A DNA stretch of 64,000 nucleotides, taken from Poecilobothrus nobilitatus. Lineage: Eukaryota; Arthropoda; Insecta; Diptera; Dolichopodidae. Location of the stretch: positions 261,055,843-261,119,842 of the forward strand of contig OX352774.1 in the NCBI GenBank assembly GCA_947095535.1, in the 5' to 3' direction. The notes beneath the pieces were generated by a model, which saw nothing but the letters and a program-made list of their open reading frames with translations, was not told where the DNA came from and did not search any database. A program made the translations under genes and the position numbers. Positions 11,801 through 22,600 of this stretch are shown here, in pieces; position 1 is the first letter of the stretch; every line of letters starts with the position of its first letter.

Positions 11801-13932
11801 AGAGATTAGACAAAATATCTTTTGACCTTGACATGCAGTCTACACCAATTTAAATAATCAAAATTAATCTTATAAAAAAAAAAAAAAAAGAAAATTAATT
11901 GAATTTTTTTTTATACATATACATAGGTATATAGCATGAAATATGTACTGTATGTCTGATAGAAAAAGCTTAAAAGTTGCCGATAATTTTTTTTTTTATT
12001 TTTCTTCTTTTTTTTTTTCAACTTATTGTATAATCAAGATCTAACTGTTTGAACAAAGCACATTCAAATAATTTAAAAAACTATTTAATATATTTCTGTA
12101 TCTATAAATAAATACATATATATGTACATACATATATTAATCCACTTTTGTGCCGTAACAAGAAAGTTTTTTTTTTATTGCATAAGAAATAGGAAGAATA
12201 ACAAAAAATTAAACAAATAAAACAATATTTCATTAATAAATCAATGCTATTTTTTAAATTATTCTAAAACTGTTAAAAAATGCAAATTGTATCGTTATAA
12301 CAGCAATAATAAGTATTTTGTTATAAAATGTTTAATTTTATTAAATGATATAAGATAAGATAGAATATAAAATACAACCCAAACCTTGATTTATATCTGT
12401 AATTTTTTTTTATATACCTATATCTTTCTAAGATTATGACATTTATTATATCTGTCATTTTTATGATGATTCCTTTTAAAATTTAAAAATTACTTTAAGC
12501 AATTTTAATTTATACCTTATATTATAAGTTATAACTCATAGATATTTTTTCTTATATAAATAAATCTAATCTTCTTATGTAAACAAACAAATATTCAAAT
12601 ATCAATAAACAATTTTAATTATACATTTTAACTCAAATACAAACTTATTTAATAACAATTTAAATAATTCCATGCAATTTAAGTAATTTTAGTGATAAGG
12701 TCTAGTAATCTGTCTCATGTAGTAATTGAATATGAATTTATGGTAATTAATTTTAATAGAAACAATACATTCTCAACATACTCCCATATTCACTAATAAG
12801 CTAATAGTATCAACTTATACGCTTAATAACTTATACACGTTAAAAGTTATATAATTTTTCTTTTAAATTTTTCTTTTCATACTTACAGGATTTAAAGTTT
12901 TAGCTTCTTCAATTTGTAATCCACCAACTTCAATTACAGTTGGAGCATACGCTTTAATTCCAGTTAAAGAAAAATGTTGATTTATTAACATTAAAACTGT
13001 TCTATTTCTAGCAATTTCATCAACATCTGGTATAGAATCACCCAAATATTTTCGTACTAAATCATTTGTTTTTGATCTAGTAACAGTTCTATTAAAAGAA
13101 TTAAAAAAGACATTTTTAACCGTCTAAGTTTTTTTTTTTATCTTGTAATTATAATAATAAATTTTAATTATACTTACTGAAACCAAAGTATACTGTAATG
13201 ATGATATAAAAAACATCCAACTCTTTCAAAAAAATTCATTTGTTCACCAGTTTCACAATTATTTGGTGGCCAAAATGCTGGAAAATTTGGTGTTTGCATA
13301 CGATCATATAACCATGGCATTAACCAACAGCTACTTAATGATATTACTGGTGCATCTAATAAATGTGTTATACTCATTATACAATCATTATTAAATTGTT
13401 CAACTAAAATAACATCAAATTCATGTTTCATTGTTAAAATTTTTGCTATTGCATCTGATTGAAATGCAGCTTCACAATCTTTTAAACCCCATTCTTGAAT
13501 TCTATGAAATTCTTCAATATAACTATGAAAATGTTTTGGTTCAAAAATCTGAAATACATACAATTATTATATTTCTATATACTATACCATAATATATGCA
13601 TGTATTTATACATATGTTTCTATATATATTTACAAAAAAAAATTTTTTTTATTAATTTTACTTACACTTAAATCAATAAAATTTTTCATATTTGGACCAA
13701 CTATTGATATATCGGTAAAATTTTCTAATGGTATTTTCTGTGGAAAATAACTAACAACTGTAACGTTATGACCTTTTGCTGCTAAATTTTTTAATAAAGT
13801 TTCAGCAAAATAATAATGACTTGCTATAGGTATTGTAAATAAACCTAATATATTATATCCATTTGTTAAATTACTACATAATATTAATGCTCCTAAAAGC
13901 ACAAATAATATTTTTGTGCTATATAATGCCAT
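8836..13932 (-). CDS. UDP-glycosyltransferase (UGT), five coding exons
   Basis: This ER-membrane enzyme would transfer a sugar from a UDP-sugar to small lipophilic acceptors, in insects commonly glucose in detoxification. Coding exons read 13932-13666, 13548-13178, 13088-12887, 9614-9175 and 9112-8836. All junctions are GT-AG and keep frame, giving 518 residues, the usual UGT length. Residues 1-25 form a signal peptide. H39 sits where the catalytic His lies in UGTs. Exon 4 holds the UGT signature (about 347-393), with W-T-Q-Q, the A-H-P-N and S-H-G-G motifs, and F-G-D-Q-F for UDP-sugar binding. Residues about 480-503 form the C-terminal membrane anchor, followed by a short basic tail. Introns are 117, 89, 3272 and 62 bp; the third carries a transposable element. 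A T-rich AG just upstream (exon edge near 13944) suggests a 5'-UTR intron. No key motif is missing. The family is certain; the subfamily and substrate are not. Confidence 0.93.
9734..10826 (+). mobile_element. Non-autonomous Helentron (HINE, DINE-1/INE-1-like) in UGT intron 3
   Basis: The element has the parts described for these rolling-circle elements. There is a perfect 13-bp subterminal inverted repeat (TTATACCCTACAC at 9734-9746 and its complement at 10776-10788), a 5' hairpin (TATACCCT/AGGGTATA), a GTCC microsatellite (about 9867-9886), an internal minisatellite, a 3' stem-loop AAGTCG/CGACTT (10791-10809) and a CTTG-type end at 10823-10826. It has no coding capacity. It lies in the antisense orientation to the UGT gene. 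The family assignment follows known DINE-1 architecture; exact ends need comparison with an empty site. Confidence 0.7.
9969..10720 (+). repeat. 142-bp minisatellite inside the Helentron
   Basis: About five diverged units. The word AAATTTGAGA or its variant recurs at 10111, 10253, 10395 and 10578. The first two intervals are exactly 142 bp. The last is 183 bp because an AT microsatellite is inserted at about 10480-10535. Each unit carries TTCGGGTACCTCCCATACA-like and TTCGAAATTAATAAAGA words. Short open frames on both strands here (for example 9897-10457) are by-products of the repeat. Confidence 0.85.
10827..12886. other. Remainder of UGT intron 3
   Basis: AT-rich intronic DNA between the Helentron and exon 3. 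No nested gene, hairpin RNA or coherent repeat was recognised. The 91-codon frame at 11232-11507 is judged chance. Confidence 0.55.
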
Positions 13933-13944
13933 TTTTGGAATTTC

Positions 13945-16259
13945 CTAAAAAAGAATTAAAAAAAATAAACAGAAAAAAAAATGAGATTAAATTTATTTAA
14001 TAATTAAATTAATTAAAAAATAATATATACATACTTATTTCTAAAAATAACCTAAAAAATTAACTGAATTATACATACATATACAATACGTATACATACA
14101 TATATACATATTTTACTATAAATGTTTGAAATGAATCAATCATAAAATGAATTTTCAAATTTTTATCTAGTATATGTATATTTTTCGCAATACTGTCTAT
14201 AACTATACTGAATGATTAATCTACGAAAAAGTTTCAAATATGCGCAACATAAAATTTTGATGGTAACTGTAAAATATTAACGATAAGTTTTTTTTTTTAA
14301 ATAATTGTAACCTAACGAAATAGGGTTAATATATTTTTTCTTAATCTTTTTGAATCCCTACTACCCATACCATCTATAATCTATAGTCTATACTACCTTC
14401 CATCGATTTCTACGGTTTCTGCATCTTATATATACTATTCGTTTCTATAAAATACTTTTAGTTATTTTTAGATAATTTGAATTAGCCATATAGCCAAGTT
14501 TTAGCATTACCTGATTTTTGACTAGCCAATTTTAACTGTCACTTAACAATTTGATTTTATTCAATTTGAATTTATTTGATTTTGCGGGCAAAAGTGACCA
14601 AACGTCATTTATCCAAATTTGTAATATTTAAACTGATCAGCTCTCAAAAATAGATTTTTGATAAGATTTATATTTGAGCATTTTTGTCTGTAAAGAATAC
14701 AGCGAAGTTCAAACTAAATTACTTTTGAATGGCGCGTTTGCACAATCAATTTTAAAGCTATTTATACTTAAAAACCAATATAACTCTCGTCTAAAAATTT
14801 CTTTATGAAAATACAAAAATGTCATAATATAACAAAAAAAAAAAAAAAAAAAAAATTAAATATATGGATAGGTTTGAGAAATTTGCTTAAGGTCCTTTTT
14901 AAGGATTTATAAAGTCTCTTTAACTATTTATTATTTTATATATGTATATAGCCATTAGATGAATATGACAATTTCTATCAAATATAAAAATTATTTTATT
15001 CATTTACATTTTTTTAGTACAAGAAAACAGAATTTTAGTACGCAAGCATTCCTTTATGATATTATATCCTTTATTATATCTTATATAATATTATGATGTA
15101 ATGTATTTATATTTAAAATTTATGTCATTCAATAATTTTTCCAATATTTTTATAAAACTTTTTTTTTCATTTTAAATTTTATAAGTGTTAAAATATACAA
15201 CTATTATTTGAAATTTGAAAATAAAAAAAGCATAAACAAATAATTTATGTACTAAAAATTATGAATAAAAAGTAACTTAAATTAAAATTACTTACATATA
15301 TTTTATTTTAAAAAATTAATTCAATTAACTTAATTATACAAAAAATTATGAACTTAAAAAAAAAAAAGAAAAAAAGAAGTATAACAAAAAGAAAAAAACA
15401 TCTATTTAATTGTTTTATTCAGAAAATATTTTTTTAATTCCAACAATATGTACTAAAAATATTGTTAAAAAGAACTTTGAAACTATAATTAAAGTTATTT
15501 TAATAAAAAATATATCAATTGTTAGTTTATAATTTTTTATTTATATAATTTAAGTTATATTTAAAAACATTTTGTTAAATATTATTAAATAGAATAACAT
15601 AATATATATATGTATATGTATGTATTATGTAATTTTAATTTAAGTATAACAAATTTTCATTTTTAATGTAAATTAACGGCTATAATTAATCGTAATTTAA
15701 AAATAAAATAAAAAATTTTGTTAATTATTTCTTTAATAAATTTTTCAAAAATTTTTTTTTTATTAATGAATTGATTTCATGTTAAATTTACCTTTAATTT
15801 AACTTACTTAACTATTAGTTAATAATTTTGACTTTTTAATTAAAGTTTAATTAGTGTATATAATTAAATTTGCATATTTTAATCATTTTATTTTAAAAAT
15901 CAATATTTTGGCCATTAAAATTTAATTAAAAATTTTTTTATTACGTCTAAATGCTTAAATTTTGAATTAAATATTTTGTTTTAAATAAAATTTATTATTT
16001 ATATTTTTTAAATTGTTTTTTTTTTTTTTTATGTAATTTTTCTTATTAAATATTTTACGATGTTTCTTATTCTTTACTCTTTTGACGACTGAACGTTATT
16101 TAATTTTTTCAAACACTTACTTTTTTTTTTCGTAAAAAAACGCTTTTATGAAAATAATGGAAAAAATACATTACATAACATAAAAAATTTTGCCCTTTTC
16201 TTTTAAAATTAATTTTGAAAAAAGAAAAAAAAAAAGTTGTTGTTAAATTGGGTTTATTC
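13945..16259. other. Upstream flank of the UGT gene, nothing recognised
   Basis: This should contain the UGT promoter, upstream of a probable 5'-UTR intron, but no core promoter element stands out in the AT-rich sequence. No other gene is seen. Confidence 0.45.
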
Positions 16260-16624
16260 GGTTTATCCATGTAATTTTTACTTTTTTAATTTTACTATAA
16301 TCTGCGTAAATTTTAATGTCACTATGAGGAATTAGTGAAGCATTATTAATAACATCATTAAAAATAGATAAAATAAAAAGAAACGGACGAAAGTCACTTC
16401 CTTGTGAAACTTCTGAGTTTGTTAAAAAGGCTTTAGAAATAAACGATATAAAAACAAGGCTGTGATTTCTGTTATTAAGATACGAATTAATCCACTTAAT
16501 AAATTTAATTTTAATTTTAATAGAATATATAATATTGGGTAGAATATAAAATGCCTTGCTAAAGTCCGAATATATAACATCTGTTTGGAATTCCGATTCG
16601 ATATTATTTAAAAAGATGGTTGGT
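16260..16624 (-). pseudogene. Jockey-like LINE reverse transcriptase fragment
   Basis: Conceptual translation of the minus strand gives about 120 codons without a stop that match the palm region of non-LTR reverse transcriptases of the jockey type. The visible motifs are Q-T-D-V-I-Y-S-D-F-S-K-A-F, then W-I-N-S-Y-L-N-N-R, then V-S-Q-G-S (normally V-P-Q-G-S), then I-K-I-Y-A-D-Y where the catalytic F/Y-A-D-D box belongs. The second catalytic Asp is therefore Tyr and the enzyme would be dead. Neither the endonuclease nor the start of the element is present. Confidence 0.75.
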
Positions 16625-16795
16625 TTGATGTTTTACAAATTAGACCACTCATATTTTTAAATTAGACCACTGAAAGACAAAATATTTTTAAGCGAATTGG
16701 GCTTGTTAAAGTAAAACATAACTAAAATATTTAATTGAATTTCTTAGTCTCTTACAAATGTAATAATAGAACAATTTGATTCCAAAAAAAATTAA

Positions 16796-16875
16796 TACCG
16801 CTAAATAAAACAGTTGCAGTTGCTATACCGCTAAATAAAACAGTTGCAAACAAACAGTTGCAGTTGTTTAGCAGT
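16796..16875 (+). repeat. Short tandem repeat, about 33-bp unit
   Basis: TACCGCTAAATAAAACAG is present twice, followed by variants of CAGTTGCA. This is a local direct duplication with no coding meaning seen. Confidence 0.7.
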
Positions 16876-17117
16876 TGCTAAGAGTTAATAATTAAAGCTG
16901 TAAGATTAGATTAGATAAATATGAAGTGTTAAGTTTTAAAATAAAGGTAAAAATTTCAAATTATGACATGAATCCAATCTTATCATTGCACGAAATATAC
17001 AAGAAAGAGAATCTGCAGTCATAAATACAGCTCAAATGATGAATACAATAAAAATTCAGATTATTAACTAAAGTTGAAATGTTAGTCATGGCGAATAAAA
17101 TAGTTTTTTTTTTTGCG

Positions 17118-17211
17118 AGGCTAGGTGGTAATTACACTATAGAGGAGTGAAACCAGCAAGAGTCCTCTATTAGTGTATGGAACTTTTACCAACTAAACAC
17201 CACCTCCTTTT
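17118..17211. other. Long imperfect hairpin of unknown nature
   Basis: ACACTATAGAGGA (17134-17146) pairs with TCCTCTATTAGTGT (17163-17176) around a 16-base loop with a single bulged base. Outer arms (GGTGGTAA and TTACCA, plus CACCACCTCC) extend the pairing weakly. The region is less AT-rich than its surroundings. It could be part of a mobile element or a structured RNA; no family is recognised. Confidence 0.4.
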
Positions 17212-17464
17212 TTTGACTAAACATATAGCTTATACGACCTTTATCTGTACTCATGTACTGCCTGGTCAAAGGAAATAGAGTTAGGGAATGAACATTTTTT
17301 TAAAATTGACAGGCATATTTTGAACAAAGTTATTAATATTAATCTTTACTCTTTGCACGTTGTAAATGTAATCATCATCAATTCTGTGAAACACATGAGA
17401 TGTGAGATGTTTCTATTTGCGATGTTTATACCACAAACTAATTTCCTTAAGTCGAATTATTTCA

Positions 17465-17600
17465 TCTGGGAATTTAGATTACGTAAGGAGTGGGCAACAG
17501 AAACTCTCCTTGTTTCTCTTTGAAATGCTTTAAGAGCAGGCATTAAACTTTTAATCTCGTTATAGAACAAGAACTCACTCCTATAAGGTATCTATAAAAC
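17465..17600 (-). pseudogene. Unidentified coding-like remnant
   Basis: The minus-strand frame from about 17593 reads a mixed-composition peptide that includes N-E-I-K-S-L-M-P-A-L-K-A-F and R-E-T-R-R-V-S-V-A-H-S before a stop. It has no start codon and no neighbours in frame. The composition suggests a decayed transposon or retroelement protein, but I cannot assign it. Confidence 0.25.
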
Positions 17601-18500
17601 AGCGTAAGGGTAATTAAAACAATAAATTAATCGAACAAATTGCTTTTTAACTTAAGTAATGACTTGTTTTTGTAATTAATTTTAATTGCGAGTTTACTAA
17701 CTAATATTTAGAACAAATTTATTTTTATGATTATTTTCTAATTATGTTGGTAATAATTATAGTAAAGTAATTTAAAATTTTTTTTTATTTATACCTACCT
17801 AAAAATAAAAAATTTTATACCAGCACATTACTTTACAAAAGCTTTTAATATTTATAGTATTTAATTAGTATATATATACGTATATATACGTATATGTATT
17901 ACGCAATTGAACGGCTTTTGTAAGTTTAAGAAAATAAAAAAAAAATAAAAAAAAATTACATGCATCTATCAATATTCACATTTACAAAAAAAAAAAAAAG
18001 CGTGAAAATATGAACTTGAACCTTATCTTTACATTACTATGGAATATTAAAAAAGGTTTTTAAATCATGTCACCTTAATATTATTTTATTATTTGTTGTG
18101 TAATGTAAATTAATTTTAATAACAAAGACATAACAATATAAATGTAAATTAATTGTCCTAAAGATAAAGCTTTATACATTTTGGAAATGACCCTCAAAGT
18201 ATATATACTTAAAGTATTTACATACATACTCTATATGAGTGGGGGAATTTCAGGAGGAATAAAAATTAGGATGATTGGAAAATGTTAAATGATTTAAAAA
18301 ATGACAAAAGAAAAAATTGCTAACTAATAATTTATTATGAGTGTAAAAAATTAAAACAAAAGTTTATATAGTTAAAAATAAAGAAGGGTGTATAGAGTTG
18401 ACACAGTGTTCATATAATTTAATCACATTTTAGAAAATATAAAATATACTTCACGTAATCAAGTACTAAAATATATTTATATAAAATTCGGAATTTCATG
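17601..18500. other. Intergenic, nothing recognised
   Basis: AT-rich, with a short ATACGTATAT microsatellite near 17870-17895. Confidence 0.55.
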
Positions 18501-18860
18501 ACAGTTATATTCGTCCTCTCGCATCAAACTAATCAAATTTGACAGAAGTTTTTGCTGTAAAACTTGATTATCTTTTACTAAATTTCAGGTGTCTATAGTT
18601 GTATTTTAGGTACCGCAATATATAAACTTTTGAATTTTATAGCTATCCAAATCTGTTGCGTTAAATTAACCAAATTTTATAAAAGCTGTTGCCATAAAAC
18701 TTAATTTTTTTAAAAAAATTAATAAAATTTCAAATATCTATAGCATAATTAGAAACTGAAATATGTTCATATTATAAAAGATTTTTGTATGGGAGCTACC
18801 GCAACCTATCATCCAAATCGACTCAAAATTAAATCCTTCCAAATTATATATACCTTTTTA
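18501..18860 (+). repeat. Degenerate tandem repeat, ~137-bp unit
   Basis: Two or more diverged units. One runs from about 18534 with CAAATTTGACAGAAG, CTGTAAAACTTGATT and ATTTCAGGTGTCTATAG. Another runs from about 18671 with CAAATTTTATAAAAG, CATAAAACTTAATT and ATTTCAAATATCTATAG. It ends near GTATGGGAGCTACCGC. It resembles the minisatellite core of fly Helentron-type elements, but no termini are seen. Confidence 0.5.
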
Positions 18861-20810
18861 TATCTATCATCTCATTTCCTTTAAGATGTCACAAGCGTAA
18901 TGAAAAATTTGTTATACCGTTAAAATATATTGTACGGATTGTACGGATAAAAAAATAGGCTTAATTTTATTTCATGAAGACAAACATTGAAGTATAAGTT
19001 ATGTATAAATATTTATTTCATTTTAGCACGTTCGAGAAATTCTAATTAGTTTTAGTTTATTTGTGAGTCTGTCGATCTGTTCATAAAACTTTTAATCTTT
19101 TGAAATAAAAAAATGAAATTTTATTAGAGATTATATTAAAAAATTAGTATTGTGAAAAAACATTTTTGTTCAAATCTATAGTTATTAGAAGGTAATAGTT
19201 GATTCAATTCGAGAAAAGATTCATATTCAAATGATTAAAATCTTTGCAATGGGACATTTAAATTGATCATTATGTAAAATTAAATTTATATAACCTTTTA
19301 AATCCATCGTGTCTTGACTGATATTTTAAAATAAGATAAAGTTCTCTTAAAACAACGTAATAAAATTTCGGATTTATCTACGTTTAAGAGTTTTATGACG
19401 AGTGAAAATTAGAAATTTTCCATTTTTACACACCTATAACTCTGATTCTAATATTAAAACTTAAATATTATATATCGAAATAAGTAAAATATTTTTGTTA
19501 TTAACTTAAAAAAATATAGAGTATCCTTAAAATTGAAGAAACTGTCTCTTGATCACTATTTTTTCTTAACAAAACTGATAATCTTTCTATTTTTTTTTTT
19601 AAATTACCATTGTATTACTTCCTTACATGTTATTGTACCACTATCAATAGTTGAAATTTTATTTGTAATTCTTATTCATGAAGAAGTTAACCATATAAGC
19701 TTATATTTATTTAACTTAATTGTTGACATACTTTTAATTGCAGAACGCTTGCTTATATATGTATGTATATGTATATGTATATATGTATATTGCGTTCAAT
19801 TTTTGATTAATTGCTTAAAAGAAAAATAACCTTGAAATACTTAAAATTATTTCGATGTCTACTTAACAAAAATATGTATTATTAAACAAGTTATATGAAA
19901 TGAATTTTATAATAATATAATATATATATACATATACAATATAGGTATTCAATAAATTATTTTGTGAATATTAATTTAAGCACATTTGCATTTAATACTA
20001 ATTATTTTAATACTTAGGTAAATTTAATCAGTTTACCTATAAATTTTTTTTTTGACTCGTAACTTTTCAAAAAAATATATAAGGAAATCAATTAGATTCA
20101 CAATTTTTAAAAATTTATTAGAAATTTGAAAAATTAGATATATAAGATTTTTTTTTTTATTTTTCCATTATATTTTGTATAATTAATAAGGATCTTAAGA
20201 TACTTGTAACTTTTTTGTAAGATATTTCTGGTAAATTTTTTTCTTGTTTATTGTTTCATTTATAATAATTTCATTATTTTTATGTTTTTTTTTGGAAAGA
20301 ATTTAAAAAAAAGAAAAATGTTGTTCACCATTTTTATTAAAAATAAAAACTATATAGCCTAAAGAAAAATTAAAAACTTAACCCCCAACGAGACTCTTTT
20401 TTGTTTTTCTTTTTTCTGTTATTTCCTTTTCTGTTTCCTGAAACAATTTCGAAGAATTCTGATATCAAAATTTTTAATTAGTTGCCATCATAAGTATCTT
20501 TCAATTAATATTTTTAACTTTTTGGGGAAATTGTGTGTCATATTTAATATTGACAGAGGTCAGATGATTGTATTATAGAGAATTTGTTTACATGTAACCA
20601 GTCTATTATTATGTATTCAAATTCAAATTGACAAAAACTTTGCATATTTTTAGGAAAAAATTTTAAATTTTACGATATAACGTATAAAATATGCAAAATA
20701 AGTTTAATTTTTTTATTATTATAAAGGGACACATATACAAAACAACTAAGTATAATTTTGAGTAATATTAAATTAAAGAAAATTACATATATAGTATATA
20801 ATATTTAATA
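18861..20810. other. Intergenic, nothing recognised
   Basis: A 98-codon hydrophobic frame at 19533-19829 is rich in Leu/Ile/Phe and runs into a TATG microsatellite that it reads as Val/Cys/Ile/Tyr repeats. I take it as chance in AT-rich DNA. Confidence 0.5.
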
Positions 20811-21890
20811 CAGTCAGTTTCAATATTATTTACACATCACCAAATTTTGTTGGGACTATTTGGGAATTCAAATCAAAATTATCTTCTACAATTTTTATCA
20901 AATTGAACTCAAATTTAATTTATAAATTCTTTACTATTTTTTCAACAATTCAAAAAAAAACAACAAAAAAAAGTTTAAAAACAAAAATTTCAAAATTATT
21001 TGTACACATATTAAGTGTTTCAATATTATTTACACAGCGAATTAAAAAAAAAATAATGTAATTCTAGAAACTAAGGAGGTATTTCTGATGTAAGTGGAAT
21101 TAATTAATATTTTGTATTTTCGCCCTTTGCAGCTATTACCTGTTGAAGACGTTTCAGCATGGAGTCTACTAAATTTTTTAACATTTGGGAGTTAATTTCA
21201 TTCCAAGCCTTCAAAGAGTCAGCATGTGCCTCATCTTTTAATTTTGAAATTTTTTGAGGAATTGTAAACTTCATCTTATGCCAAACATTTTCGATTATGT
21301 TACGATCAGGCCTTTGTGGAGGCCATTTTAACACATTTTGTTCAGTTCACACCCGATAAAAATTGCGTTATGCATCTTGCTTTATGAATGGGAGCATTAT
21401 CATGTTGCAAAATAAAATCCTGGCCAATCAATTCGGTACCTGCAACAAATGCAACATCATTCAGAATATGCAAATATTCGGCTGCGTTCATCTTTTCTGG
21501 GCATACGACAAGTGGACCAAAATCATTATAAGAAACACATCCCCACAAAATGATTATTCCTCCATTTGAATAACATGTTGGAATATTTACAGCTCGTTTT
21601 CCTTTTCACTTGGGTGGGAATGATAAAAGCGCTTACTATAGCTCCCATCTAATGAAACAGCTGTTTCGTCCGTCCACAATATACGCCTCCAAAATTCTTT
21701 AAGTTTATTTTTATATTCCAAAGCAAATTCTAGTCGAAGTGTTTGGTTTTTAGGAAAAATGTAAGCTTGTTTTCGAGACACATACGGTTTAATTTTCTTT
21801 TCTTTAAGCCTTTTCTAAATTGTTGTTTTGTTTATTTCCTTTTTTTTTGTTACGGTTAACATTTTTTTGAATGTATCTCAAACTTTCGAT
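20811..21890 (-). pseudogene. Tc1-like transposase relic (DDE)
   Basis: Three minus-strand frames carry the catalytic core in order but out of frame. About 21781-21587 holds I-L-W-T-D-E-T, the first Asp. 21548-21342 holds Q-H-D-N-A-P-I-H-K, the second Asp. 21334-21104 holds W-P-P-Q-R-P-D-R-N-I-I-E-N-V-W, with the Glu of Tc1 families. Upstream to about 21890 there is a degraded helix-turn-helix region. The end beyond the transposase 3' side begins CAGTCAGTTTCAATATT at 20811, directly after TA, the target site of this superfamily. A related word, TTTCAATATTATTTACACA, recurs subterminally near 21019. The opposite end is missing. The element is dead. Confidence 0.8.
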
Positions 21891-22028
21891 CGGATTTCTC
21901 TTTACATATCCAAAAAAATAATTATCTTCTTTATTTATTTAATTATGTATATGTTATATATGAATTACAAAATATTTTTTTTTAAATCTTCATTTTCTTG
22001 TACGTACAAACAAATAAATGGAAAATAA

Positions 22029-22600
22029 AACTTAATGAGACTAAAACTGTGGATCTTCATTTGACTAATAGAATCATATTAAATCGACAAAGAAAAAACT
22101 TAAATGGCTTAAAGGTATCAATCGAAAATACAATAAAATATCTATAGGAATGACAGTAGATGTGAAAATTAACGTGAAAAGAACAAGTAAAAAATAAAAG
22201 AACTTGAATTATATAATAAATACAGAAAAAAATATTGGATCCTAGGTCGTATTAGCCTAAATTAAGAATTTATATAATAAAGTGTTAATTTACAATTAAA
22301 GTATTTAAAACCTATATCATTATATGGCATTCACCTTTGGAATTATGCCAAACAAATGTGTATTAAAAAAATACAAACTATTTAGAATAAAATCCTATGT
22401 AATATCGTAAGCGCTGCTATGGGCTTTTGGGGTAATAGTGATATTCATATAGAGATTTAGGAATCCCCAAAATTGTAGATGAAATAAATAGATAGACCAA
22501 AAAACATAAAGCTCTAATCTAAAACGTTATATAAATATTTAAAAGCTCTTCTTATAGAATATCAGATTATTACAGGAATGCCTCGATTGAAAGTTTTTTT
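22029..22600 (+). pseudogene. Jockey-like LINE reverse transcriptase C-terminal fragment
   Basis: The plus-strand translation, interrupted by several stops, follows the C-terminal part of jockey-type reverse transcriptases. It starts N-E-T-K-T-V-D-L-H-L, continues with I-K-Y-L-G-M-T-V-D (the K-Y-L-G-x-x-x-D motif), a degraded L-Y-N-x-V stretch, and ends with a clear W-G-N-S-D-I-H-I followed by a Pro-Lys-containing tail. It begins just after the Tc1 relic and may have truncated it. The upstream catalytic part is not adjacent. It is on the opposite strand from the 16.3-kb fragment, so the two need not be one insertion. Confidence 0.7.

Noticed and set aside
19533..19829. 98-codon hydrophobic frame that could be a membrane protein
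   Set aside because: Composition follows the AT-rich DNA and the end reads a TATG microsatellite; no motif and no splice context.
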